Position numbers and translations under genes: made by a program
NCBI RefSeq assembly: GCF_041321145.1
Contig: NZ_JBGGWA010000016.1
Location: forward strand, 73,875 to 137,874
Origin: Paraburkholderia sp041321145
Lineage (GTDB): Bacteria > Pseudomonadota > Gammaproteobacteria > Burkholderiales > Burkholderiaceae
Reading direction: 5' to 3'
DNA: 64,000 nt
The notes under the pieces: model-generated
Told to the model about the DNA's origin: nothing
Database searches by the model: none
What the model saw: only the letters and a program-made list of their open reading frames with translations
Shown: piece by piece, positions 25,145-33,352 of the stretch
Layout of the letters: every line of letters begins with the position of its first letter
Numbering within the stretch: position 1 is the stretch's first letter

Positions 25145-25378
25145 ATGAGCACCAAGGCATCAATCAAAATTCACCACGGCGAGGGCGGCGAGCCGTCCTG
25201 GCATCTTTATGCGGAAGCGTTCGAAAAGGACGATGTGGTCTATCTCGAACTGGAAGGCGTGCTGGCCGACGTAGTAATGATCGACAGCGCATGGGCAAAG
25301 GCGGGCACGGTGCTACTGCGCCTGCCAACTACCACGGCCAAGCAGCTTGGGCTCCTGTCGCCCGGCGATCCGGCATAA
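25145..25378 (+). CDS. Hypothetical protein, 77 residues
   Basis: It begins MSTKASIKIHHGEGGEPSWH and has a compact beta-rich pattern (VVYLELEGVLADVVM, TVLLRLPTTTAKQLG). It is in frame with the antitoxin remnant upstream, so it could also be made as its tail. The internal ATG gives a self-contained small protein. The Shine-Dalgarno is weak. The family is unrecognised. Confidence 0.5.
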   Translation: MSTKASIKIHHGEGGEPSWHLYAEAFEKDDVVYLELEGVLADVVMIDSAWAKAGTVLLRLPTTTAKQLGLLSPGDPA

Positions 25379-25473
25379 CACGTGTTATCGGTCGATGTTC
25401 TCTGAAGCTAGCTGCATCAACCGCACCAGCTTTGCCCGCTCCGCTTCCACCGGCAAATGGTTAACGTGAACGC

Positions 25474-25500
25474 ATAAGGCCCGCCATCGACGGGCCTTAT
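25474..25500. terminator. Bidirectional terminator-like hairpin
   Basis: Perfect 10-bp stem ATAAGGCCCG/CGGGCCTTAT with a 7-base loop, between convergent genes that end at 25378 and 25543. Confidence 0.7.
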
Positions 25501-25542
25501 TGTCATTGCGCAAGAGTTTCATTGTTTGCCTCGACGTGCGGG

Positions 25543-25926
25543 CTATGCCCCGTTTCCGCTAACGAACTCACGACAGGTGGCAGCATCCGATTCGAACTCG
25601 GGGCCGCGCTTGTCCAACGCTTCGGCCCAACGTCGCACCTCCTCCTTGTCGGGAATCATCCTGGAGGGGCACTCCCATAGGAAGAACGCCAAGAAGGAAT
25701 CCAGATCCGCCTTCGTGCCGTTGATGACCTTGTCCAGGTACACGTCAGGATGTGACATTTTAAGTTTCCGTATTTCGCGGTTGAGGCGAGGCTGATTCGC
25801 CTGCCCTGTAGATACAGCATACGCCCACCGCTCGCCCTCTCGAAAGCTCCGGATTTCCGCCACCGCACCGCGCAGGTGCGACCAAATAACCTCATCAAGC
25901 GGCCCATCGCATGCCCCTCGAAGCAC
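25543..25926 (-). CDS. Hypothetical protein B of a paralogous pair, 127 residues
   Basis: A GTG start at 25926 is preceded by GGGGGCGA. The N-terminus (LDEVIWSHLRGAVAEIRSF) is shared with the protein encoded at 24319-24687. The rest (HPDVYLDKVINGTKADLDSF, then PSRMIPDKEEVRRWAEAL) is distinct and mostly helical. ATG 25758 could give a 71-residue form. The function is unknown. Confidence 0.5.
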   Translation of the reverse strand: MLRGACDGPLDEVIWSHLRGAVAEIRSFREGERWAYAVSTGQANQPRLNREIRKLKMSHPDVYLDKVINGTKADLDSFLAFFLWECPSRMIPDKEEVRRWAEALDKRGPEFESDAATCREFVSGNGA

Positions 25927-26826
25927 TCGCCCCCGCGCGATCCGCCGCAGAGGTCTGACTCACGACTACGTACAACGTCATATTTATAACGATCGGAAGC
26001 TGCAATCAGACATAAGCGTTGTTATGTCAGGGTGACTTCGTTGAAAGGGCCAAGCGCTCAATGGGTGCGTGGAACATGTTTGCCCCTGACCGCCGTAAAG
26101 CCTTTTGCGACGGGCGTTTGGGGAAATTTCGAATTCTTCCGTGGAACATTTGACGGCAGCCTACGGCCCTGCGTTTTCGCAAGGATGCCGAGGTTATTTG
26201 GTCGCGGGCCGCCCAGAAGACGACATCTCGGTACCTGTGATAGCTTGACCAGTCGAACCGTCGATTCGCGCGGCAGTGGTCGTTCCGCGCCCGCCCGTGG
26301 ACGGGAGCACTGCCCACACCGCAAGGGCGTGGACAGCGCCGGCTTGGTAGCCGGCGTCCTGCATCCGCCCACCGGCTCCCCGCGAGCGTTGCCTTCGGCC
26401 TGACGCGCCGCGATGCGGCTTGCCTTAGTGATAAGGTCTGCCGACCATAGACCCCTCCCTGCAAGCCCAAGCCGTTGATCGACCATTCGGCATCGCGAGT
26501 GCCACGAGCCCGGATTGAGGCGCACGGGCACCGCCGCCCGCAGGGCGGTGGGAGAGCGCCGACCGGCCTTCAGGGCCGGGCAATCCGGCTGGGCAGTTGC
26601 TGACCGGCGGTGTTTTACCAGGGCTGATCACGCGCCGCAGGCGCGCACTTGTTCTTTTCCACGGCGGGACGAAGTAAGCCGAGGCGAAATTCTCTGCTGA
26701 GTTCTCCATAGCTTTTCCACAACGTGGGGACGGTTTACGGTTAAAGAGAGGTTAGTAAACGGTTAGGGGTTGCCGAAACTGACCGCTTAGCCCCGTCCAG
26801 AAGGGACTCGAAGAAATCATATGCCG
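25927..26826. other. Non-coding, origin-proximal stretch of the plasmid module
   Basis: No convincing gene: the ORFs here are GC-skewed, lack ribosome binding sites and match nothing known to me. It contains GC-rich hairpins (about 26520-26600), two DnaA-box-like sites (TTTTCCACG near 26655, TTTTCCACA near 26710) and an AT-richer run with GTTTAC...GTAAAC around 26729-26762, all leading up to the iterons. This looks like the unwinding region of an oriV. Confidence 0.5.
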
Positions 26827-26924
26827 GCCAAAGGTCATATTCCGGCCGGTCAAAGGTCACGTTCCAGTCGGTCAAAGGTCATAGCCGGCCGGCCAAAGGT
26901 CATACTTCGGTCGGTCAAAGGTCA
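26827..26924. repeat. Five 22-bp iterons of a plasmid origin
   Basis: The core (G/C)TCAAAGGTCA or CCAAAGGTCA recurs at about 26828, 26849, 26871, 26893 and 26914, preceded by CCGGCCG-type bases, with steps of 21-22 bp (two helical turns). The last copy covers the rep stop codon. A sixth half-match lies in front of the rep operon at 28571. Iterons bind the replication initiator. Confidence 0.9.
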
Positions 26925-27976
26925 TGCAGTCGCTCGACCTTCACAAGACCGTCCGGACCGAGAGAAAAGTCTTTCAAAAACTTCACCCGCTCGAGTTCAT
27001 TCAGGGCGGCTCGGACAAGTTCGCGCAGATGCTTCTGCGTCGTAGTTGTAAGCCCCGCCCCTGCCTTGATGGTCCCCACCTTGATCGGGAACGGCACTTC
27101 ATGGCTCGCAAAGTAGCCATGTAGCCATGTTGCGAGTCCAGGCGGTAGATCGAGCCGCTGCGCCCACTCAACTCGGGTGAAATAGCCCTTTCCGCCGTAC
27201 AGGTCGACCAGTTGCGGGGCCAATTGCACCCTGTACTGCTTGAGTGCGACACCGGTACGGGCGTCGCGCCACTCGAATGCAGGGATCATCGACATCGCCC
27301 TGCCGTCTTCCGCGCCTTTCTCGTTGCTACCGCCGAGGCGCTTTACTATCACCTGCAACGATGTGGCTTGCATACGCGTCAGGCAATCACGCAAACGTGT
27401 ATAGCTTTGGCTTTTGACTGGCCATCCGATGGCCAAGAGAAAAGAGCGTGCGGTGAACCGCACGCTTTCGCCAAGCGGCTGGGACTTGGCGAGCTGAATC
27501 AGCTGAAGCCAGACCGTCTCATCATCCTGTCGTAGCTCCTCACCCGTGTATGTGATCCGGCCGTCACCGATGACGTAGATGTCTCGCTCTTTCAGATACT
27601 CGCGTTTCCTACATTTGTTGCGTGCGTTGAAGAGAGCCGATCGGAAAACTTCATTCGGCAGCGCACGGAACTTCGCGGGCCAGAAAGGAAGCGACATCTG
27701 TTGGTTGGCTACGCTCTCCGCTATAGCCGCGTCCAGCTTTGCTCGCTGCGCAGACTGCTTGGCTTGTTGCGCAACCGACCGCTGTACGATCTCCGGCGAA
27801 TGCGCGAAGATGGTGTCGGCCGCAGATTTCATTGAACCAGCCACCTCTTGCTCGCGACACGTCGAGCGGTCGATAACGGCGCGCGTATGCACGTCATGCA
27901 TCGGTTGACGATGCGAAAGACGCGGGTGAACACCCCCGGCAACTAGCGGCAAAGTCTGCTCATCCGAGGAGCTCAT
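26915..27976 (-). CDS. TrfA-like plasmid replication initiator
   Basis: This 353-residue protein resembles TrfA of IncP plasmids and relatives. A basic, helical N-terminus is followed by the conserved core LPFWPAKFRALPNEVFRSAL and by RDIYVIGDGRITYTGEELRQDD, a winged-helix region with FEWRDARTGVALKQYRVQL. It should bind the iterons at its own 3' end and load the host DnaB. Its ATG overlaps the stop of the AlpA-like gene (ATGA), so both are made from one transcript. It appears full length, so the element may replicate when excised. Confidence 0.85.
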   Translation of the reverse strand: MSSSDEQTLPLVAGGVHPRLSHRQPMHDVHTRAVIDRSTCREQEVAGSMKSAADTIFAHSPEIVQRSVAQQAKQSAQRAKLDAAIAESVANQQMSLPFWPAKFRALPNEVFRSALFNARNKCRKREYLKERDIYVIGDGRITYTGEELRQDDETVWLQLIQLAKSQPLGESVRFTARSFLLAIGWPVKSQSYTRLRDCLTRMQATSLQVIVKRLGGSNEKGAEDGRAMSMIPAFEWRDARTGVALKQYRVQLAPQLVDLYGGKGYFTRVEWAQRLDLPPGLATWLHGYFASHEVPFPIKVGTIKAGAGLTTTTQKHLRELVRAALNELERVKFLKDFSLGPDGLVKVERLHDL

Positions 27977-28323
27977 CTGCCCTCCCGCGCCGCTGCCAAA
28001 CGTTCGAACTGCTGTCGTTTCGTCGGTCGCCCGATTCGCCGCGATTGCTGAGACTCGGTTATCGGATCCGCCTTTCGCGTAGCGTTGCGGAAATTGGGCA
28101 CGACTACGCTAACAGCGACCGCTGGTTGGACGTGCAGGTCAATCCAATCGAGAACGTCCTGCTTGCGCCAAAACAACTTCCGTTGACCGGGCAATCGGAC
28201 GATTGGCGGCAGGCGATCGAAGCGCTTCGCGGCAATGTCTGCGTAGACGGTCGCAGGCTTTCTGTGGATGAGAGGGCATAGCTGACCTAGCGTCAGCAAC
28301 TCGATGGGAAAATCTGTTGGCAT
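27973..28323 (-). CDS. AlpA/MerR-type HTH protein, 116 residues
   Basis: Begins MPTDFPIELLTLGQLCPLIH after GGAG. The fold reads as a helix-turn-helix of the excisionase/AlpA kind (LCPLIHRKPATVYADIA), a wing (LPGQRKLFWRKQDVLDWI) and a basic tail (IGRPTKRQQFERL). Such proteins act as excisionase or repressor in integrated plasmids. It is coupled to the rep gene and lies close to the tRNA att site, fitting a link between excision and replication. Confidence 0.75.
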   Translation of the reverse strand: MPTDFPIELLTLGQLCPLIHRKPATVYADIAAKRFDRLPPIVRLPGQRKLFWRKQDVLDWIDLHVQPAVAVSVVVPNFRNATRKADPITESQQSRRIGRPTKRQQFERLAAAREGR

Positions 28324-28570
28324 GGGCGAACTCCGGCGGCCCACAAGCAATATGTGCATGTGAGCTACCGAACGTGCGCACCAGCCAATGGCCCAGACGC
28401 CGCAGCGTTGTACCAAGAGGCGGGCCGAATGGCCCTCAGTGGCCCCTTCGCCATGTCCTGCAGCGCTCTGTCTTGCGCTGCGCCGACGCCGTTCGTAATC
28501 GGTCGGTTGACATGTCGTTAACCGCGCGCGGAGGGTGCTTATCCACACGGGCCCTGATCGGTGTGATCAA

Positions 28571-28620
28571 GTCAAAGGTCGAGTGCTCTGGATTGTGTAT
28601 GGTCTGCGTAGATCAGTCAA
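28571..28620 (-). promoter_or_regulatory. Promoter with an iteron-like operator for the AlpA-like/rep operon
   Basis: On the minus strand, TTGACT (28620-28615), a 17-base spacer and CACAAT (28597-28592) form a plausible sigma-70 promoter. GTCAAAGGTC at 28571-28580, identical to the iteron core, lies about 12 bases after the -10. Rep binding there would give autoregulation. No gene is seen between 28324 and this site. Confidence 0.55.
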
Positions 28621-28767
28621 CAGACTGATGCTCCCGCGAGCGGAAGCGGAACTGAACCACAAAGGCCGCATCAGCCGATTCGACAAGGGATTCGCGCGGG
28701 ACAAGTTTGGGACACCAACAGACCAAAAACGACCCAAAATGACCGCGATTGATATAGGCAGGATGCA

Positions 28768-28795
28768 ATAAAAAACCGGCCCAAGTGGCCGGTTT
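28768..28795 (-). terminator. Terminator downstream of tRNA-Ala
   Basis: On the minus strand AAACCGGCC pairs with GGCCGGTTT (5-base loop), followed by TTTTTTATT. It sits 15 bp past the tRNA end but inside element B. Confidence 0.8.
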
Positions 28796-28807
28796 CAAAG
28801 GAAATTC

Positions 28808-28885
<78 letters not shown>

Positions 28886-28949
28886 AACGTGCAAACAATT
28901 CTAGCACAAGGATTTTTCGTTTTGCCAAACCTCTCGGGACAGCAAAACA

Positions 28950-29300
28950 TCACTTGGATGGCGCGCCAGCCAGCACCCAATCCACCACCGCGTGAATGTC
29001 CGCATCGCTCATCGATTGATGCGCGGGCATCGGAATCATCCCCCAGACGCCGGAGCCGCCCTCTTTCACCTTGCGCGACAATTTTGCCGGCGCCTGGACA
29101 TCACCCTTGTACTTCGCGGATATCTGCTGGAAAGACGGCCCGACCAGTTTGCGGTCGACCGCGTGACATCCCATGCAGGCATTCGCGTTTGCGACCGTCT
29201 GACCACGCGGCGTATCAGCCGCACATGCCGAAGATGCGAAAACACCGGCCACCACGCTAACAGTCAATGCACAGGCAACGAAAGAAACGCCCCACTTCAT
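28950..29300 (-). CDS. Class I cytochrome c (c551/c552-like)
   Basis: This 116-residue periplasmic electron carrier has a signal peptide (cleavage near SSACA), a single haem motif CMGCH, and a Met ligand likely in WGMIPMPAH. Small cytochromes of this type pass electrons to terminal oxidases or peroxidases. Its ATG overlaps the stop of the BON-protein gene (4 bp), so it is the second gene of that operon. Confidence 0.92.
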   Translation of the reverse strand: MKWGVSFVACALTVSVVAGVFASSACAADTPRGQTVANANACMGCHAVDRKLVGPSFQQISAKYKGDVQAPAKLSRKVKEGGSGVWGMIPMPAHQSMSDADIHAVVDWVLAGAPSK

Positions 29301-30091
29301 GGCGTCGCCTTCGGATTACCCGGATGCACCGCGTTCGAATTGCTGACCGGTGCCGGCGCCTGCTGATCGAGCGGTCGCGAACTCACCGACGAATCGGGAA
29401 TCGCCCCGACCGTCGGGGCGCTCGCGTCCGGCTGCGAAGCAACTGCCGGCGCAGTCGCCGCCGCAGCGGCTGCTGCTGCCGCTTCCTGCGGCTGGATGTA
29501 CTGGAACACTTTCACGACCTGCGTCACACCCGGCACACGGCTCGCGACATCGGCGCCGCGATTGCCTTCGTCCATCGTGACAAGACCCATCAGATACAGC
29601 GAGCCACGCTCGGCCACCACCTTGAAGTTGTTCGCCGAAATGTTCTTCTCGGCAATCAGTGCGGTCTTCACGCGCGTTTCAAGGTACGTGTCGTTCGTAC
29701 GCGACGAGAATGAACTGGCCGGCATAATCGCCAGTTCGTTGACGATCGTATTCACATTGTTCAGCCCGCGCACGATCGACTCGGCCCGTTGCTTCGACAC
29801 GTCGCCCGGCACTTCGCCGGTCAGCAGCACGCGACGGTTGAACACCGTGACGTTGACGTGCGCGGCGTCCGGCAAATTCTGGTTGATCTGCGACAGCGCC
29901 TTCACCTGCAACTCGCGGTCTTCGGTTTGCGCGCCGAGCGTGCGCCGGTCGGTCGCCACCAGCGCGCTGCCGCCCGCCACGCCGGCAACGGCGAGAAAAC
30001 ACCCCTGCAACGTCGCGGACAAGCCCGCCGCGAACCCGACCACCAGCACGGTTCTCACCAGTGTCTTCTTGACGCGGAATACGCTCATCAA
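29297..30091 (-). CDS. BON-domain outer-membrane lipoprotein (DolP/YraP-like)
   Basis: This 264-residue protein carries a lipoprotein signal (LSATLQGC, with Cys as the lipid site) and two BON domains (about residues 65-130, RVLLTGEVPGDVSK, and 140-205, LYLMGLVTMDEG). A long Ala/Pro-rich tail follows. DolP proteins bind anionic lipid and help maintain the outer membrane. The order next to a DiaA-like gene and yraN resembles the E. coli yraP-diaA-yraN locus. The Ala/Pro tail is longer than in E. coli. Confidence 0.88.
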   Translation of the reverse strand: MMSVFRVKKTLVRTVLVVGFAAGLSATLQGCFLAVAGVAGGSALVATDRRTLGAQTEDRELQVKALSQINQNLPDAAHVNVTVFNRRVLLTGEVPGDVSKQRAESIVRGLNNVNTIVNELAIMPASSFSSRTNDTYLETRVKTALIAEKNISANNFKVVAERGSLYLMGLVTMDEGNRGADVASRVPGVTQVVKVFQYIQPQEAAAAAAAAATAPAVASQPDASAPTVGAIPDSSVSSRPLDQQAPAPVSNSNAVHPGNPKATP

Positions 30092-30114
30092 CTAGCTCTC
30101 CTTCAGAATTATTC

Positions 30115-30702
30115 TCAGTCTTCGCCCAGCAACATGGCATCTATGCCGTCGCACAGACAATGGATGGTAAGCAAATGCACTTCCTGAATCCGCGCGGTGC
30201 GCTCGGACGGCACGCACACGTGGATATCGGTATCGCTCAATACTTCCTGCATGCGGCCGCCGCCCTTGCCGGTTAGCGCGACCACGATCATTTCGCGCTC
30301 GTGCGCGGCTTCGATCGCGGCCAGTACATTGGCGGAATTGCCGGACGTGGTGATTGCCAGCAGCACATCGCCTGATTGGCCAAGCGCCCAGACCTGTTTC
30401 GAGAAAATCTGCTCGAACGAGTAGTCGTTGGCAATGGCGGTGAGCACGGAGGTGTCGGTGGTCAGCGCGATCGCCGGCAAGCCCGGGCGTTCGCGCTCGA
30501 AGCGGCCGATCAGTTCGGCGGCGAAATGTTGCGCGTCGGCCGCCGAGCCGCCGTTACCGCACGCAAGAATGCGATTGCCGTTGGCCAGCGCGCCGAACAT
30601 CGTGTCGATCGCAGCGGCGATCGGCATCGACAACGTTTCGAGGGCTTCGAGTTTGACTGCCGCGCTGTCGCGGAAGTGTTGTTGAATGCGTTCGACTGAC
30701 AT
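30115..30702 (-). CDS. diaA: SIS-domain protein (DiaA / phosphoheptose isomerase family)
   Basis: The 195 residues begin MSVERIQQHFRDSAAVKLEA. The SIS motifs are clear: ACGNGGSAADAQHFAAEL and ITTSGNSANVLAAIEAAHE. In this genomic place (beside yraN and yraP-like genes) the protein corresponds to DiaA, which binds DnaA and times replication. GmhA is the alternative, since both share the fold. ATG 30702 starts the conserved region; the longer open frame only translates a minisatellite upstream. Confidence 0.85.
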   Translation of the reverse strand: MSVERIQQHFRDSAAVKLEALETLSMPIAAAIDTMFGALANGNRILACGNGGSAADAQHFAAELIGRFERERPGLPAIALTTDTSVLTAIANDYSFEQIFSKQVWALGQSGDVLLAITTSGNSANVLAAIEAAHEREMIVVALTGKGGGRMQEVLSDTDIHVCVPSERTARIQEVHLLTIHCLCDGIDAMLLGED

Positions 30703-30831
30703 CGAGTCTCTATCTTCTACCGCGAATGGACCGCAGTGCGCGGCCGTGTTGTGAAGTCGTATTGCGAAGTCGTGCTGCCCCGCTGAACCATGCCGACATG
30801 CAGTGCGTACGCGCAAATACATCGCGAAATG

Positions 30832-30907
30832 CGCTGTTTCCTCGCTGCTTCCTCGCTGCTTCCTCGCTGCTTCCTCGCTGTTTCCTCGCTGTTTCCTCGC
30901 TGTTTCC
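30832..30907. repeat. 11-bp minisatellite, seven copies
   Basis: The unit GCTG(T/C)TTCCTC repeats seven times without gaps: first T, then three C and three T variants. It lies 130 bp upstream of diaA. In one frame it could encode a Lys/Gln/Arg-rich repeat, but no start supports translation. Confidence 0.9.
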
Positions 30908-30983
30908 TGTATGCCGGCGTCGTCGACTGGCCCGCACGCGAGCGCAAGTTTATCGCACTCACGTGCGTTCTCCGCGCCCAGCG

Positions 30984-31487
30984 TCAGACTTCGTCGGCAC
31001 GAAATGCATCTCGCAGCCAGATGAGCCGGCCGGCTTCGAATGCAATCACATCGAAACGGCACGCGGGCTCATCGTGCGAACACCTGCTGCGAGTTGCCAG
31101 ATAATGCCGCGCGGCACGCACGATCCGTTGCCGCTTGTGCCGCCCGATACTCGCCGCCGCACCGCCATAACGCTGCTGCGCACGCGCACGAACTTCGACG
31201 AACACCAGCGCGCCGTCACGGTCGCGCATCACCAGATCGAGCTCGCCGCCACGGCACAGCACATTACGCGCGACGAACCGCAAACGCTGCCGCTGCAAAA
31301 ATTCCATCGCACGCGCCTCGAAAGCCGCGCCGACGAGTTTGGACCCTCCGGGTCTCAAAAAGTTGTGCGGGTTGGATGCGCTTACCCGGGCGCTCGCCGA
31401 TTCGCTCACCCGGGCGCCTGCCGGCGTGCCGGTCGGCACGCTTGCCCGAGCGTTTACCCCTGCGCTCGCCTTTGCACGCTTCAGCAT
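30984..31487 (-). CDS. yraN: YraN (UPF0102) family endonuclease-like protein
   Basis: The core LVGAAFEARAMEFL, GGELDLVMRDRDGALVFVEVRAR (Asp, Glu and the ExK-like active site as E-V-R) and FDVIAFEAGRLIWLRDAF is typical of the family, a restriction-endonuclease-like fold of uncertain role. Length from ATG 31487 is 167 residues, longer than usual (about 120-140), because of an Ala/Ser-rich N-terminal stretch. An ATG at 31613 would overlap the rsmI start on the other strand, so I favour the shorter form. Confidence 0.8.
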   Translation of the reverse strand: MLKRAKASAGVNARASVPTGTPAGARVSESASARVSASNPHNFLRPGGSKLVGAAFEARAMEFLQRQRLRFVARNVLCRGGELDLVMRDRDGALVFVEVRARAQQRYGGAAASIGRHKRQRIVRAARHYLATRSRCSHDEPACRFDVIAFEAGRLIWLRDAFRADEV

Positions 31488-31611
31488 CTTCGCCGATGCA
31501 CTCTCCGGCGCCGAGTTCGCAGCATGCCGCGCCGGCCCCTCACCCACCGGCTCGCGCACCGCTGCGTGGCACAATGGCGGCCTCGTTCTGTCTGTCTGCG
31601 TCTTCTGCCTC

Positions 31612-32490
31612 ATGACTCCTCTCTCCGAACTCGCGCAAGGGCAGCAGTACCCTACTGCCGCGCTGTATGTGGTGGCCACGCCGATCGGCAACATCGCCGA
31701 CGTCACGCTGCGTGCGTTGCATGTGCTCGGACTGGTGGACCGCATCGCCGCTGAAGACACGCGAAACACGGGTCAGTTGCTCGCGCGTTATGGCATCTCA
31801 AAGCCGCTCGTGGCGGTTCATCAGCACAACGAGCGGGCCGCGGCACTGCGCCTGATCGAACATCTGCAAGCGGGCGAACGCGTGGCCTACGTATCCGATG
31901 CGGGTACACCCGGCATCTCGGACCCCGGAGCGAAACTCGTCGACGCGGTGCGTGAAGCCGGTTTTCCGGTGATTCCGCTGCCCGGCGCAAGCGCGCTCAC
32001 CACCACGTTGAGCGCGGCCGGCGACTGGGTCGCGACGTTCTCGTTCCTCGGCTTCCTGCCGCCGAAGGCAAAAGCCCGCGCCGCGACACTGCAGCCGCTC
32101 GTGAGCCATCCGCATGCGATGGTGTTCTACGAAGCGCCGCACCGGATTGTCGAAACAGTGCAAGCATTGGCCGATGCGTTCGGCGGCGAGCGCAAGCTGC
32201 TGATCGCACGGGAATTGACAAAGTTACATGAAGCGCTGCACCGCGGCACCCTGGCCGAAGGGCCAACGTGGCTCGCCGCCGATCCGAACCGCCAACGCGG
32301 TGAGTTCGTGCTGGTGGTGGAAGGCGCGCAGCCGGAAGCCGCGGGCGAACACGACCACGACGCGCTGCTGGGCATCCTGCTGGAAGAGTTGACGGTGAGC
32401 AGCGCCGCTAAAATTGCGGCGACCATCACCGGAGCGTCGCGCAACGCGCTGTACACGCGCGCGTTGGCGCTAAAGAAAGACGAGGAATAA
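31612..32490 (+). CDS. rsmI: 16S rRNA (cytidine1402-2'-O)-methyltransferase
   Basis: This 292-residue tetrapyrrole-methylase-fold enzyme methylates C1402 of 16S rRNA using SAM. Visible motifs are LYVVATPIGNIADVTLRAL (18-36), AEDTRNTGQLL, VSDAGTPGISDPG, PLPGASALTTTLSAAG and FYEAPHRIVETV. ATG 31612 precedes the conserved start. It is divergent from yraN, the common arrangement in proteobacteria. Confidence 0.96.
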   Translation: MTPLSELAQGQQYPTAALYVVATPIGNIADVTLRALHVLGLVDRIAAEDTRNTGQLLARYGISKPLVAVHQHNERAAALRLIEHLQAGERVAYVSDAGTPGISDPGAKLVDAVREAGFPVIPLPGASALTTTLSAAGDWVATFSFLGFLPPKAKARAATLQPLVSHPHAMVFYEAPHRIVETVQALADAFGGERKLLIARELTKLHEALHRGTLAEGPTWLAADPNRQRGEFVLVVEGAQPEAAGEHDHDALLGILLEELTVSSAAKIAATITGASRNALYTRALALKKDEE

Positions 32491-32575
32491 AGCGGGGGAG
32501 TAAAAGAAAGGGCAGCCCGTTTTGGCTGCATTTCGAGGTCGCGCGACAGGTCTTTTCGGCCCAACAAGACAGAAA

Positions 32576-32602
32576 AGCCCCTGTAAGTGATCAACAGGGG
32601 CT
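32576..32602. terminator. Terminator between convergent rsmI and rlpA
   Basis: AGCCCCTGT and ACAGGGGCT form a 9-bp stem with a 9-base loop. The A-run before and T-run after it are short, so it may serve both strands. Confidence 0.7.
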
Positions 32603-32749
32603 ATTTGACGAATCAGATGGGCTGTTTCAACAGGCTAAGCGACCGGCTTGGCTCGACGCGGCCCGTTGTCTTCTGGCGAACACGGCACACGTTGCCGCCG
32701 TGCAGCGTGGCGTCACGAGCGAGCCAAAGGCACGCCCGCAGCCAGTACA

Positions 32750-33352
32750 TTACTTCTCCGCGCTCGAATCCGAGTTCGACGCCAGCATTTCATTACGCGC
32801 AGCGCGCGCTTCCTGCTGCGTCAATCCTTCGATTTTCACGCGCGCGGTACCGGCGTGACGCATCTCGAGCGCGGTTGCGGCGGCCATCGACAGGTCGATC
32901 ACCCGGCCGCGCGCATAAGGGCCACGGTCGTTGATACGCACCACCACCGAGCGCGAGTTAGCCGGATTGGTCACGCGCACATAAGAGCCGAGCGGCAACG
33001 TACGATGCGCCGCGGTCAGCGCGTGCATGTTGTAGCGCTCGCCGTTCGCGGTGCGACGGCCATGGAAGCCGCGGCCGTACCACGAGGCGCGGCCGGTCTG
33101 CTGGAAGTCCGAAATGCCCGAACCATCGTCCGTTAAAGGCTTGGCATCGGCGAGCGACGGGCCTTTGGCGGCTGCACCGGTTGCCGGCGCGCTATCAAAA
33201 GATTGCGGGCCGAAGGAACCTGCCTGCGCATTCTTTATGCTAAGCGGCACGCCGCTTGCGGACGTGTTGGCAGCGCCCGGAGGCGTGGCACAGCCGGCCA
33301 GCATAAAAAAGGCGAAAAGTGTCCCCAGACCACGGGATAACCGAGTTTTCAT
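32750..33352 (-). CDS. rlpA: RlpA-like septal ring lytic transglycosylase (lipoprotein)
   Basis: This 200-residue protein starts at MKTRLSRGLGTLFAF with a lipobox MLAGC. The double-psi beta-barrel is recognisable as GRASWYGRGFHGRRTANGE, LPLGSYVRVTNPANSRSV and RINDRGPYARGRVIDLS. RlpA cuts peptidoglycan glycan strands at the division septum. No SPOR domain follows, so localisation may depend on partners. Longer open starts (33382, 33424) would spoil the signal sequence. Confidence 0.9.
   Translation of the reverse strand: MKTRLSRGLGTLFAFFMLAGCATPPGAANTSASGVPLSIKNAQAGSFGPQSFDSAPATGAAAKGPSLADAKPLTDDGSGISDFQQTGRASWYGRGFHGRRTANGERYNMHALTAAHRTLPLGSYVRVTNPANSRSVVVRINDRGPYARGRVIDLSMAAATALEMRHAGTARVKIEGLTQQEARAARNEMLASNSDSSAEK

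Noticed and set aside
26027..26709. Several 90-157-residue minus-strand ORFs in the origin region
   Set aside because: Arg/Pro/Gly-rich, overlapping in different frames, no ribosome sites; likely structure of the origin region and not genes.
31487..31613. Longer YraN start at 31613
   Set aside because: It would overlap the rsmI start on the opposite strand and add a non-conserved low-complexity tail.
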